From Anseranas semipalmata (lineage: Eukaryota > Chordata > Aves > Anseriformes > Anseranatidae), in assembly GCA_013399115.1 (NCBI GenBank), contig VXAA01006465.1, positions 62,001 to 126,000 of the forward strand: 64,000 bases of DNA. The letters are read 5' to 3'. Position numbers and translations under genes: made by a program. How positions within the stretch are numbered: position 1 is the stretch's first letter; each line of letters begins with the position of its first letter. Shown piece by piece: positions 13,050 to 25,309 of this stretch. Below the pieces are notes generated by a model that was not told where the DNA came from, made no database searches, and saw nothing but the letters and a program-made list of their open reading frames with translations.

Positions 13050-14055
13050 GGGGGCAGGATGAGCAAATGAAAAAAAATCAAAAGAAGCCCTTCAGGAATT
13101 GTACAGTACAGCATAATTGTGTGTCTCATTAAAATGGTCTTCCTTTTATTATCCTTGCATTTAGTACAGTAGGGGGTTTGTTTGATGTTGTGATGATTTA
13201 TGAGTGCTTCTCAAATGACAGAGAAAGCAGAATTTTGGTGAAAGGAGAGATGAATGATTGCCTTTATAAGACCACGGGATTCAGAACAGTAGCTTTGCTT
13301 GGCAATATTTTTCTAGTTTGGAGAACTCTAATTTCTGTAGTCTTTCAGTGGGATACAAATCTCTAATCATCAGTGCTGAATATATATTTGTCTGAGTAAA
13401 TCATTAACTTAGATTTCAGGTGTGTTTCTAATTTGCAGGGGGGGAGACTTACTTCGTGGTGGTATGAAAAATACATTTGAAAGAAGATTAGGAGCATTTA
13501 AAATATTATTGAACCTCAAGCAGTTTAGCAAAAATTGATGGGAATTTATGAAATGCTTCAGTGTCATTAAAGGTGCATTTTTATTGCCCTCTCTCTGTCC
13601 TTCCCTGCAATGTTACCTGAAACTTTGGCGATGTTGGTGATGATTTTTTTTTTTTTGAAAATCTGAGGGCAGATTGTCAGCTGCCATGATTGACCCTAGC
13701 TCAGTAAAATAAGTGACTTAGCTTTCTTCATTTCTGTGGAGTAAATCCAGAAATCAGTGGCCCGCTAGTGATTTTACCATGTTACATGGTGAAGATGAGG
13801 TTAGATTACATCTGTATGGAATCCACAGAGATTTCATACAAAAGCTCTAATGTTAGTGTAGCTACATCGGCTTAGATCAGAGGAAAATATTCCCCTTGAC
13901 CCAAGTGGAGCCTTGTCACTTACATTAATTTTTGGTCTGATCTTTATATCCATAAATTTTCTGTTTATTTTTTACTATTGATTTTCTTACAAATCCTTTG
14001 TTTATAATCTGCTTGCTTACTGTTTGATGGGTACTTTAATAACTCTTTTTGATTC
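13050..14055. other. Unique AT-rich noncoding sequence
   Basis: Nothing supportable as a gene. It contains short T runs (13647-13657) and ends at the inverted repeat beside the CR1 insertion. Confidence 0.55.
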
Positions 14056-14058
14056 TGT

Positions 14059-14091
14059 ATCTTATACTGCTTTACAAATGCAGTATAAGAT
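14059..14091. repeat. Perfect 12-bp inverted repeat at CR1 5' junction
   Basis: Left arm ATCTTATACTGC (14059-14070), 9-bp spacer TTTACAAAT, right arm GCAGTATAAGAT (14080-14091). The right arm abuts the point where CR1 similarity begins. This could be coincidence, or a trace of inversion or template switching during 5' end joining of the insertion. Confidence 0.85.
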
Positions 14092-14106
14092 CTGGGTAGA
14101 TATCTG

Positions 14107-14628
14107 GACAGATGGGCCGAGGCCCACTGTGTGAAGTTCAACAAGGCCAAGTGCCNNNNNNNATTGTCCCCCTGTACTCGGCTCTGGTGAGGCTGCACCT
14201 CGAGTCCTGTGTTCAGTTTTGGGCCCCTCACTACAGGAAGGACATCGAGGCCCTGGAGCAGGTCCAAAGAAGGGCAACAAAGCTGGTGAGGGGTCTGGAG
14301 AACAAGGCTTATGAGGAGCGGCTGAGGGAGCTGGGGTTGTTTAGCCTGGAGAAGAGGAGGCTCAGGGGTGACCTTATCGCTCTCTACAGGTACCTTAAAG
14401 GATGTTGTAGCGAGGTGGGGATTGGTCTCTTCTCCATGTGCCAGGTTATAGGAGGAGAGGAAATGGGCTTAAGTTGCGCCAGGGGAGGATTAGGTTGGAT
14501 ATTAGGAAAAGAATTCTTCACTGAAAGGGTTGTGAGCCATTGGAACAGGCTGCCCAGGGAAGTGGTTGAGTCACCATTCCTGGAGGTATTCAAGAGATGT
14601 TTGGATGTAGAACTTAGTGATATGGTTT
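14107..14628 (+). pseudogene. CR1 ORF2 reverse transcriptase C-terminal remnant
   Basis: Two blocks of CR1 ORF2 C-terminal protein. Before the gap, the frame starting at 14107 gives DRWAEAHCVKFNKAKC. After the gap, the frame starting at 14163 gives [14 protein letters not shown], then [20 protein letters not shown], the phrase [20 protein letters not shown], and later [20 protein letters not shown], ending at a stop. This is the thumb/C-terminal part of the reverse transcriptase and lies beyond the catalytic YXDD region, which is absent because of 5' truncation. The two blocks are in different frames as assembled, and a stretch of tens of residues normally between them is missing at the N run. 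The fragment cannot act as an enzyme. The family call is very secure; the exact missing length is not known. Confidence 0.9.
14156..14162. other. Assembly gap (7 N) inside CR1
   Basis: Seven N bases. The protein blocks on either side are normally separated by tens of residues in CR1 ORF2, so the printed gap is too short for an undeleted copy. It is probably a placeholder or a collapsed repeat. Confidence 0.9.
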
Positions 14629-14714
14629 GACGGTGGACTTGGTAGTGTTAGCTTATAGGTTGGACTGGATGATCTTAGAGGTCTTTTCCAACCTAAATGA
14701 TTCTATGAAATATT

Positions 14715-17700
14715 TCACAATTCCCTTTCCATCATGTGGTTACTGGGTATTTTTACCTTTAATGTACACACAGTGTCTTTGGGTTTCACCAGAAATTGCA
14801 ATTGAAAGGTCATAAATTTTAAATATAAACCCCTTATTAGTAAGAGATGGGCCTGTGTGTTATGAAGCAACCAGAGTCTCCATTTGGATCTGTTCTGTTC
14901 ATACTAATGGCAAGCCTGGTCCAGGCTCCCCCAGATCAGAATCTGGAAGTTAATAAAGTAGCTTGGTCTCTTCCTAAAACTGTGTGTGTGTTACACCACA
15001 GTAACAGAGGTCCTTCAATTATTACTTGATGAGATTACCTCTGTGAACCTGGCATGAGCGTATTTAACACTTCCTATTTCTAATTACCAGTATTTTGTAA
15101 CATTTTAAAAAGACCAGAAACTTTGGCCTTGTGTGCCCTACAGTATGTTAAGCCTTGTTTAGGCTTACTGCAACTCTGTAATCAGAGTTCTTGTAGCCTT
15201 GAGGGAATTTTCTCGTGTTTCTTAATTCAATTAAACATTTCCCATTAAGTTTAATTATATGTTAAGATGGAGAATTCCTCCTGACCCTACAACAATCAGG
15301 GTTTAAAAAACAAAGTATAGTTCTCACAGAATTTCTTCTGGGACATCATCTTGTTTGGTAGAGCGAATAATTTAACAGAGAGTTTTATATTCTGAGTTTT
15401 TGTGAAGCCTGTTTCTGTTTATCTCTATTCAACTCACTGGAACGAAGTTTGTGAGACAGATTTCCACAATGCACACTCATTATTGTCATTATTATTAAAA
15501 AGCAAGGATCACATCTACACTGTCTGGTTTTGTCCAGTAGCTGTAAGTTTGCATTGGTGCAGTGCCCACCTAAAAAACCTGACAGGTAATCACTTCATGG
15601 GGATTGTCCATTCTCTGTTTTGAGGTAGCTATGTTTATCTTAATTAAAATGCTGCGGTATCACATGAAAGCTCCTTTGGTGTTTTGTGAGAGTATTGCAG
15701 TTATGTCACCAATAACTGACATATTTCTATATTTCTACTCAGCGGAGCTACATTTTTTCCTATATCTATGTGAGAGTGACTGAAATTACAGATTGTTCAT
15801 TGATCCATTGGGCAGAATCTATTTCATACTCCTTTTCAAAGTTTTGCGTCTCTTGGGGCTTTTGTGTTTGTTATAGACAGTTGCTATTTAAAGAAAAAAA
15901 AAAAGTGACACGAGAACTGTACGTCCCACATGGTAAACACAAGCATGCTGAAGGAATTTCTTGAAGGGTGTTTCTGTAGTCTCCCAGCTGGCTTATGATA
16001 GCACAACATGAAATTCTAGAAAGAGCAGAGTCCCATCAACATCACATCTGTTCAAATCACTTGCATTTTAGCTTCCATGCTGAAGTTCATAAATATGAAA
16101 GGAAAGAAGGCTCACAGTTCTGTCTAATATGCAGCACATTTTATGGTATAAAAATTTACTGTAACTGTTTTAGTCAAATACATTATTCTGGCATGACCTA
16201 GATATAAACACAGTAATTTTACCTCATATAAACAGTTTTTCACATCAAAAAAAGGTTTGTTTTACAGTATCTATATGCACAGAAATACCTGCTATAAAAG
16301 GTAAGCTCCTGGCTGCGTTGATTTCAGTGGATTTCACCGTAAATTGGCTTTATAAAGCAAGGAGGCTTAGAGCCATCCCACCTTGCTTTCTCTCCCTGGG
16401 TGAGCTGCCCACAGCAGGAAGGAAGTATTCAAAGGACGTTTGAAAGGAAGTTGTCTGTGTGGAGATGCTGTTTCTTCTCAATGGTCTGCTGGACGTATGG
16501 CCTAGACTGCTGATTTTAGGTGTTGCATTTTAGTGATAGGCTGAGCTTGGACCTGATTGTAAAAGCAGTGTCATTTAGGGGTGGAAATGTAGGTGAGAAA
16601 TACCAGACCAAGTCCTTTACCTTAAAAAGTTGTTGTAGCTCATAAAGTGCTTTTCATAGGCCACGTCATAGGAGCAGGCTTGCTTTACAAAGCTTCAAAG
16701 GGTGACTGTACTTTGTAAGGTGACTTGCTTGGCGCCATGCCTGCATGAAGCTTTCAGGATCAGTAGATCAGAGCCTCTTTGGTTCTACACTGCTCTGAGC
16801 ACAGCATTACCACCTCTTGTGGATTTCTCATGGTTCTTGTGATACTTTTTTCCCTTGAGCTTGTGTATCTTTTACCTCTGAATCCAGTCAACTAAGTCTG
16901 TAGCCCCCTAAGAGATACTTGGAAATCACCTTACATTGAACACAGATTAAAAAAAAAAAAAAAAAAAAAACAGTCTCAGAAAGAAGGACTTGTCTTTCTT
17001 TCTCTTCCCATCTCCATTAAAATATCTCATTTTCTGAAGCCAGTCTCTTAATTTTGCAGCCTAATTGGTAGTTTTGGAATTGTTAGAGTTGGTAGCACAG
17101 GAATAGATACAAAAATGTAAGGGATTCATGTGATTCCAGGAAAGACTAGACTTGAGTTCATTCCTAGGGAGCTGTGCCAATTGTTAAAGAACACTAGTGA
17201 AAAGTCCATTTTTCATAAGAAAAAGAGCAAATGTGTCTGAATACACAAGGCAAGCTAGTCTGTTGAATAAGAAGATCCTGATTTTATGCAATCATTTTTC
17301 AAAACAAAACCTCCTTTAAGATCTTTGTGTAGGTTGTTTCTGCCTTTAGCTCCTATGCTTTGGAAGGATAAACATTGAGTCATATCTATTGGTGTTTGGA
17401 TTTGTAGTTTAAGAAAATCTGATAATGAGAAATATAACTTTCCCTCCCCCCGTTAGTAGAAGAGCAAATGCTGCAGTAAGTTGTGCATTATGTGTCTTTC
17501 AAAAATACTGAAGACAATTTGTTTCTTCCTTTGTTAAGTAGTTTCAAGCTTCTAGTAACTATTACTTGTTTTTGAAAACTAAAATTATGTTGTTTTTATA
17601 TTTTGCTTAAAAAATGAGATAATTTTAGCTGAACTATAATATAATCTTTGTAAAATATTTGTGGAGAAGTGGTGTTTTTCTTGACAAAGAACAGAAAGTC

Positions 17701-19640
17701 AGCAATGAATGTACAAGTTCTCTTTTTTTTTAATGAAGCTTGCTCCTTTGCATTGAGGTTACCACTTTTTGACTTTAAAAATGTGGCATTGGTGATCCGC
17801 TTGCTGATTTAATAAAGCTTTTGTTTTGATGTATTAAAAATGGCTTTAACATTCCAGGTCTTTCCAAACACGCCATGAGTACAGGGATACTTTTTCTTGG
17901 AACTAGGGATATTCATACAGTCTTAAGTACCTAAAAAAATACCACAGTGGTTGTACCATATTGTATTCATTAGGAACAAGGACGGGTTAGGTACTTTGTT
18001 CTCATTTATACTGTACACAGGTGACCTCCTGGCTCTGGACCAAAATTTCTTTATCAGCATTCAGCACTGCTGTTCAAGCATGAGAGAAAGGGAATGCTAA
18101 AATGGGTGCAGAGTATATACAACTGAACCCAGAGAATGCCTTATTTCTTACCTGAGATAGGGAGATTCTTCTCATATCACTTGTTGATCCCTTACACATG
18201 CCCCTTTATTCTACCTGGTTGCAAACAGCATGCAGGAAAAGGCATGGCACAGGAAAAAAAGAAATTCTGCTAGAAGCACGTATTGTGGCTGGTAACCGTA
18301 TGCATTTCCTTACAGCCGTGGTGTATCTTCACCATCTCTGTTAGGAATCCACTTCAGGTATGATTCAGGCTATCTAAAGATGTGGAATGGACTTCTCATC
18401 CTGGCTAGCTGTGGGGTCTCCAGAGGCCAGTGATCTCGAGAATATGTGCAGTGTATTGCCCCCTGTCTGGTGTCATGGGGCAGATGAAAACAATAGGTAA
18501 ATCCAGCTGTGTAGGAAGGCTGGCCGATACATCATCGGACAAGCCCAGTAGAAGGGCACATGGGGGAGGAGAAGCAGCAGTTAAGGGTAGGCAGGGATGT
18601 GCAGCACACCAGTCAGAGCAGAAACATCCCTTCAGCAGCAAGGCTGAAAACATTGGAAAGCCATTTAGAGATGAGGTCTGTCACCAGCTGCATTGCCTGG
18701 GTTCCTTCCCCCACTGTCACAAGCTGTTTTATTATTGCTACCTGTATGAAGGTTGCTAGTGGCCACTCTGACCCATCTTTTCATGAGCAGAGAGCAAGGA
18801 AGAGTCAGGTCTATGTCAGTACCTACCCAGAAAAAGATTGTTGGCTGTCTGGCTGAAAATTGAGAAGCTGCTTTGCTAACTGTTTCAGACAGAGAAGTTG
18901 AGCCTTAGTCTGCTCATGGCTTGATTTTTGTCTTTGCACATGCAACATTCCTTCTCTCTACTGTTTTTTAAATTATTTTTGAGCTGTTGTTAGTTGCAGT
19001 CTTAAACTCATGACACAGCTTTTCTGAGAAGGGAGTCTTGGAAGCCGTTTGAAAATTGATATCACAAACTTATAGGACCAATAATTGAAGTGGTTTCTTG
19101 CGAGTGGTGAAATCAAATTAGCAGCCCAATTTGCCTAGTATTTTCAAGTGGAAAAAAAAAATGGCATTCCTATTTTTGTCTGTGATCACTGCCTTGAAGA
19201 TAAATGACTTTGCTCCTTGCTGCAGGCCAGTTTACGTAGCCTTAGACACTACACAACATTTTTTTTTTTTTGTAATTGATTTTTTTATCAGAAATTTTCA
19301 GAACAATTTCAAACTCAAATATCTTCCCTCTGCCCTTTTATTTCTTACTTGCTCTCTGGCTGATTCGGCTGTCAGTATAGTGCACTGACAAATAAATCAT
19401 TGTCAGGGCTCAGTTCCCCAGTGCACAAGTCATGAGTCGCAAACTAACCCTGCAGTGATGCAGAGGTCCTTACTTCATAGCTTTATCAAAGTTTGCTGAC
19501 TTTGCAGCATCCCATTGTGAAGGCAAACACGTGCCATGAAAGACAGCATCTTCTGTACTCAAGAAAAGACTAGAAACAAAGGTGCTGTACCAGTACAATA
19601 TAAACACGTTTAACACAGGCAGTGCGACTTCTTTTGCAAG
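14715..19640. other. Unique noncoding sequence
   Basis: No supportable gene. It holds a 22-A homopolymer (16949-16970). A very weak CORE-SINE-like stretch lies at about 16640-16800. An AT-rich, repeat-poor block at 17560-17860 has a regulatory-looking texture. ORFs are below about 110 codons and unrecognised. Confidence 0.55.
16949..16970. repeat. Poly(A) tract, 22 bases
   Basis: Uninterrupted A22. It could be the tail of an old retrocopy, but no source transcript is recognisable upstream. Confidence 0.95.
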
Positions 19641-19647
19641 GCACATG

Positions 19648-19760
19648 GCCTGGTGGGTTAAGCACTACAGCATGCGCTGGGTGACCAAAGCATTACAATG
19701 CTCTGTGTGACCTTGAGCAAACAGATTCTATCCCTGTTTTGTTGCCCGGTTGCTACATGC
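19648..19760 (+). mobile_element. MIR-type SINE relic
   Basis: The string CTCTGTGTGACCTTGAGCAA (19701-19720) is a near match to the conserved MIR core phrase 'gctgtgtgaccttgggcaag'. It is preceded by GGTGGGTTAAGCACTACAGC, which fits the tRNA-derived head ('gtggttaagagcac'). The following ACAGATTCTATCCCTGTTTT fits the degraded 'acttaacctctctgtgcctcag' part. Order and spacing agree with MIR on the plus strand. Divergence is high, as expected for an amniote-age element. Confidence 0.6.
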
Positions 19761-19764
19761 TTGG

Positions 19765-22700
19765 AGTGAAGAGCAGGCTCTTAGTTCTGGGCTTTTCTGC
19801 CTAGATGATTTCAGATGTATAGTGCTAATAAGCTATACTGGAAAAGCTTCCCTTTCTGACAGCGTTAGAGCCAATTTCTGCCGCTCAGCGCTTGCTCTCA
19901 GAGCAATGGAAAGATACAGCATTGCATCTCATAACTTCACTGATGGCTTTTGGAAGCTTTGCATGAGGTTCAGAAGATACTAGATCATTGTGAAGTGTTT
20001 TGCCTTTGTTCCTTTTCAAAAACATTAAAATCTGACCTTGCAGCCTGCAGAGGAAAGCTTCTTTAAAATACAAACATGTTTAATGAAAGTCGACAAAAAC
20101 CAGCAAAACCTAAACTTCAACTGATCATATGGTGCAAAAGCAAATGAGCATTTGGGAATTCTGTGCGAAGCTGTTTCAGCTTAGGCATGCTAGTGCTTGA
20201 TTTTATGGGGTCTGTGGGTTGCTGTAATCATTTAACTTCTCACTGTACTGCAGACGTTTGTAGTGAGCAGAAGGCATCAGATGTAGGATAGTGAACTTTT
20301 GAACTGCTGTGAAAGCAAAATGTGCTAAACTGCAGAGTGAAAGGTGATGCCACCAGCAGCCTTGGAAATTTCACTTCATTTAGTTTTTCAAGGATAAGAA
20401 ACAGATGAGAGAAAAACTTTTTGTTGTTGTTACTTGCTTCAGTGGGGAAAATGGTAAATTCATTTTTCAAGACAAATCAGAAATCAGTACTATTCACTGC
20501 TTCAAGGAAGGCCCAAGAACAAAGACACAAACATTAGAAGTGTAGGAAAGTGTGCTAATATTCTCATAACTTTGCAGAAAGGTAATCAAAATAAAGCAAG
20601 AGGGGATAGAAAGACTGCAAAGAACTGAAAAGCAACCTCCAGAGAGACCCTCCAGCAGATACCACATTTACATTGTTAAAAACGGGGAAAACAATCTTCA
20701 TCTGCAAGTTATCAGTGAATGAGAATTCTAAAAATAAATCATCTATGTGATCACTGTTTTCTTTCTCTTGGAAAGGAGAGCAACTCTTAAAAATATATAT
20801 TGTCGTAAGTAGCACTAGGTGTTTTGCTATTGAAAAGCAAATAGGAACAAGCCTGGATTTATTACTTTCTATAATTTTGTGGGTTGGGTTTGTTTTGTTT
20901 TGGTGATTGTCGGTAGAATTGCTGTCTCATGATGGTGTAGTGAGTGTTCCATGCCTATCATACAGCAGCACAGATACTGTTACATTTACAGATTAGGTAG
21001 CAATGTGAGTTAGAGTAGAACTGGAATCTCCTAATCCAAGTCATTGGTTGGGCTGAAATCAGTGGGGTCACAGCAGGTGCAAAGCTGGTATAAGTGCTAT
21101 CAGCAAAAAGGGAGTCAGGGGTGTAGGACATGATCATGTTTCTGTATCTTCTGACTGAGCGCGGTACTCCAAAAGACAGATGGCAGATGAGTTGTTGTGT
21201 CTCTATTGCACAGTGCCCTTCTCCTGATCATCCACGCTTGGAAACATGCATCTTGGGTGCCTTGCTGCCTGCTACCCAGGTCTCTCTTTGAGAAGAGCTG
21301 GGATGTGTGTCTTGGAAGTAGAGCACATAAGCAAACTGTGAAAGTTGCTAGAAGAGCTGTAGAAAGAATTGGGGTTGTAGCATGACTGGAGGATGGCAGC
21401 ATTCATGTCAAACTTGGTGGAAGAAAAGTGCCACAAATGCGAAACAGAAAGATGTGTCTGGGGACTACAAATCCCCTTTTGCTGGTGGCACTACTTTTGT
21501 CCCGCACTTTGGAAGTCTTGCCTAGAGCTGTGTAATTAGATACCTGAAAAGAGATTTTAGGAGTCTGACCTTAGGTCCTGTAATTGACATTTTTTTGCTT
21601 ATAGGCACTTAAGAGAAGTATGTCTTGGGATGCATTTCGTTTTAGGGTGACTGCCAGTTTGTGACCTTACTTCTGGTTCTCATCCTGTCCAATCTTGTAT
21701 GTGTACCCTTTGCTTTCCTGTAGGGAGAGAGAGAGATGCAGACATGTAAATGATCCTTCTGTAACTCTTGCACAGGATTTCATAGTCTGTCACAGAGGAG
21801 CAATCGTCTGTCACATTAATATGGTTCTTATTACAGTATTTATGTCAAAACCCCTGTCTTTCATCATTTTCATTAACATGAAAAGTAAGGTTTTAACAAC
21901 TATGGTAATAGGTAATAATGTAGCATTAGAACATAAATCTAGTGACAATACAGATACCCATGAAATGACAGGGAGATGTTATAATTTGCTTCCAGCACTT
22001 ATTTTGGGGACAGATTTGTGTAGGTGGCTTAATTTTTAGCAAGTATTCACTATAATTATCAAAGCTAACAGGAATTCTTGGCAAAGAGGTAAGAGAATTC
22101 CATGGATTGTAATTAAAGATGAGAGGTTACAGTTACAGACGGCCAGCTTTCTGGTGGTGCTCAGCACACATTCTGTTCCTAATTCTGACCAACGTGTTTC
22201 TAAATGTACTAGTAACAGGAGGATTCATTGCCAGACTTAGGTAAAGGAAGGACGCTTTACGAGCAGCATGTATTCACGGGCAGGGGTAGGCAAAATTTTA
22301 ATTGAAGTGAGCAGATCTTTGACTTAAATACTTTAACAGTTAGAATATGCTTTATTACTGTCAGAACCGTGAAGCAGTTTGTAAAGTCAGTGAAGCCACT
22401 TTCAAATTACCGCAGGATAATTGGTCAGCCATGAAAATACAGCTAAATAGGTGAGGTGAAGAAAACTGTTATTTGTCAGCATGTAACTATTCGGTGGAAC
22501 TCTATAAGGTAGGAAAAACACAGAAAAGGACAATTTTCCTATATAGTAAGGAAAGCAAGAGGAATTTAGTTATCCAAACCAGCACTCGAACACAACCTTA
22601 CAGTTAATTTGCAATGTAATGGAGTGTTTAATGGCTTTCAGTGGTCAGGAAGTTGGTTTTAGAAAGAGTGTGGGTAACAGTTTTAAAGGCATCCAAGTGA

Positions 22701-23660
22701 TTTACAGCATTTGTACACTGCACAGTGCGATGTGGCGTTGAGAGCCCCGAGCATCATCTGCTTTGGTGCCAGAGCTGAATGCAAAGCTGAGGTCTCTTGG
22801 CAGCTCTGTTGCAGATGTAGAGAGCCCTGAGCCCCGCCACCCCGTTCACGTGCTGGCAGACTTAGAACTATCTCAAAGACCGTACATAGCGCTGAGTTGC
22901 TCTTCACAGAATAGCCCATGTTTAGGGACTGGGATTGTTTTTACCCTGTAGCCCTGTCTTCTCTGGCGGAGCTCTGGGATCAAACACCACATCCTTGTTG
23001 CTTAAGATGTACATCCACGCAGGCCGTATGCCCACACTGACTTGTGCAAGAACAAGCATGATCAGGCAATGCTTCTCTTAAGCCCTGGTGTTGGCATCCA
23101 TCCAGTATGGGTGATGATGGTGTTTTGCTGTCACTGCTGACCTAATGCTTCCAGAGGACCGTTGAGATTTCCCACATGGCTGCAGAAAGGCCGATGGGAT
23201 TTTCTTTTCCACAGTGTGGGAGCAGGCACTGTACATATATCCATCATTGTTTTCTGCATCACTTGGATTTTCCTGGCCATGGCCTCCACAAACTAGAAGA
23301 AGTTGTGCCTCCTTGGGAAAAAAGCCAGCAGCGTGAAGCTAGTCTTCATGAGGATGGTGAGGCCCAGTAAAATGGGACGTGAATTTACAGTGTGTGAACT
23401 TACACAGTTTTTCCTGTGCAAATCCCTGCACCGGGCCCATAGAGTAGACTGCCACCAAGAGCATCTGGCCACCAGGTTCAGCAGCTGCCCTATGAGTTTA
23501 GGTTCCATCTCAGTGCACCGAACTGTTCAGTCAGGCCTGTGGTTAGTGACATGGTAGATTTTTCAACTGCAGCCCTTTTTTTTTCCTTCTCGTGAGTTAA
23601 TCAGTCATTGTCACTTGTGTAACTGAACCGATTGTTACCAGTGTTGATTTGTGATACAAA
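19765..23660. other. Unique noncoding sequence
   Basis: No gene that I can support. The segment 23170-23560 has several open frames and a hydrophobic-looking stretch in one of them, but it is interrupted and matches no family I know. There are no mobile elements of clear identity. Confidence 0.5.
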
Positions 23661-23670
23661 CTTTTTATCC

Positions 23671-23812
23671 GTAGAGATCAGAGCACTCTGCAAATGAAAG
23701 TGAATGCTCTCATCCCCATTTAAGTGATGGGAAAAAACAGTGATGAAGAGCAATTTCTGAAAAGCAGCAAAGCTGGTAGTTAGCCATTGGAAATAAAATC
23801 CTGTCTCTTACT
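23671..23812 (+). mobile_element. MIR/CORE-SINE-type relic
   Basis: The run CATCCCCATTTAAGTGATGG (23711-23730) followed by GAAAAAACAGTGATGAAGAG and then GCAGCAAAGCTGGTAGTTAG lines up with the CORE-SINE sequence 'atccccattttacagatggg-aaactgaggca..gaagtgacttgcc..agcaagtcagtggca'. AATAAAATCCTGTCTCTTAC then fits 'aatagaacccaggtctcctg'. Several blocks in the correct order make chance unlikely, though each block is degraded. Confidence 0.6.
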
Positions 23813-24099
23813 GTCCCTGCGTAGGCTTCATAAATTTCAAGTGTGCATAATGTGCAGTATGAGACATATTTTGATATACATCTTTTTGACAGACAAATCA
23901 TAGCCTATCTTTGTGTTTCCAGATAGGATGAGCCTTGTTCTTAAAATGAGATTTCCAGTGTGAATATTCATGTTCACAAAAACATAGTCCATTTATTTAA
24001 GTATTTTGCAGTAACCATAGATTTGAGCACATATTCTTGCACAGTAGCTTGCTTTCTAGCACACTCACAAAATAGTTTGCAACCTGGAATTGGATACAG

Positions 24100-24850
24100 T
24101 CAAAGTAAATTCATTTGAATTGTACAAATAATTATATTTGCAGTGGTTTGCATCACTTTGTCTTCTTTTCAAAATGGGAGTGCAGTTCCACATGAATAAT
24201 GAACCATCTTTTATTATCCCCATCATCTCTGTCGCAATACAGCAGATAATTCATGAACACGGGAAGCACTTGGAGTCCAGGCTGTCGGCTGGTGCCAGTT
24301 GTTTGTGCCCTGGGAGAATGTGGCTCAGAGCCTGTCTCCTGCTAGAGTCTGTCCGCTTTGAAGCACACACACAGCAAAAGGGATGGCTGCGTTGTGTGAC
24401 CAAAGATGTCAGGAAGATGTCTGGTTACGCTATCAAGCGTTCAAAATACAGGTGTATGGGCAACAACTCCTCCAAAGTCCATTCTGAAGCAAACTGGCAG
24501 TTTTTAGTTACTCTGATAGATTGAGGCTAGATGCCTTTAGATTTGCAATGGGCTGTTACAGCCACTACTCGCTAATTATGCTAGACCCTCCAGCAACTGT
24601 GAGTATTTTCCTGGGTTAGAAAACTTCTGCTTGCATGCATTAACTTATGCTTATTTCAACATTCAGTGGAGTCGCACTTGCCACGCTAACAATAACCTTT
24701 GGACGGTGCATGCCTGCATGTATAGGTATGTAGATCTGCCAACATTTATACTTCCATTGCCAGATGTATCTGCAGAGTGACATCTATCTGCCAATGGCGA
24801 GAGACAAGCAGGAATAAATGCTGCAGGCTATCTTATAAAAAAGCTGGTGC
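24100..24850. other. Unique sequence, no gene recognised
   Basis: Contains a 128-codon plus-strand ORF (24138-24524) with no recognisable domain. The DNA is repeat-free and only moderately AT-rich, and may belong with the conserved-looking block that follows. Nothing can be assigned. Confidence 0.45.
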
Positions 24851-25300
24851 CTTTATATTTACATTACATTGCTGCCTGATTATTCAGGAGCTCTGAGGCT
24901 TATCCCAAGATGATGATTTTTACATCAAAAGTAGATTAATGGAAGTCGACAGCCTCATGTCCATCCAAATGCAGTGTGAAGTGATAATAAGTATAGAATT
25001 GCTAGTCAGTAGGGTCCCATGTCACATACTTAGACTAGATAAATGATGAATATGTAATGAAATTACATAGAATTGAGACAGATGGCTCTAGCTTTTGATA
25101 AATGCATATATCTTCACAATCAGATAATAATGCCAATGTGTGGAAGATCAATTGGGATATAACAACTTTGAAAACGAAAATCATTTTTTCTGCTTTCACT
25201 TTAAGATGCGCATTTAAATCAGAATCAATCTTAATTTAATTATAATTTTTTTCATCATGAAATTAAACAAGAAGAAGAAGAGAAATCCCAGGAAAAAAAT
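24850..25300. promoter_or_regulatory. Candidate conserved noncoding element
   Basis: A long AT-rich stretch free of transposons and with only short homopolymer runs. It has many TAAT/ATTA and AAATG cores (for example CTGATTATTCAGG near 24876, GTAGATTAATGG near 24930, TTTAATTATAATTT near 25230). This texture is common in deeply conserved vertebrate regulatory DNA. It needs a cross-species alignment to confirm. Confidence 0.3.
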
Positions 25301-25309
25301 ACAGGGACA

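Larger units (their letters stand above)
14092..14709 (+). mobile_element. CR1 LINE, 3' part of ORF2 plus 3' end
   Basis: A plus-strand CR1 non-LTR retrotransposon truncated at its 5' side. It carries the last part of the ORF2 (endonuclease/reverse transcriptase) coding region followed by the 3' UTR. The end reads GGTTGGACTGGATGATCTTA, GAGGTCTTTTCCAACC and TAAATGATTCTATGA, as in avian CR1. Only one full terminal ATTCTATG octamer is present. A 7-N gap lies inside it at 14156-14162. The neighbouring sequence is unique DNA, with no target-site duplication visible, which is usual for CR1. Confidence 0.95.

Noticed and set aside
16640..16800. Weak CORE-SINE resemblance (AAAGTGCTTTTCATAGG, then AAGGTGACTTGCTTGGCGCC)
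   Set aside because: Only two short blocks match and their spacing is off; not enough to call an element.
23176..23557. Possible pseudogene with a hydrophobic stretch (VHISIIVFCITWIFLAMAS in one frame)
   Set aside because: Only one short segment looks protein-like, it is followed at once by a stop and frame change, and no family can be named.
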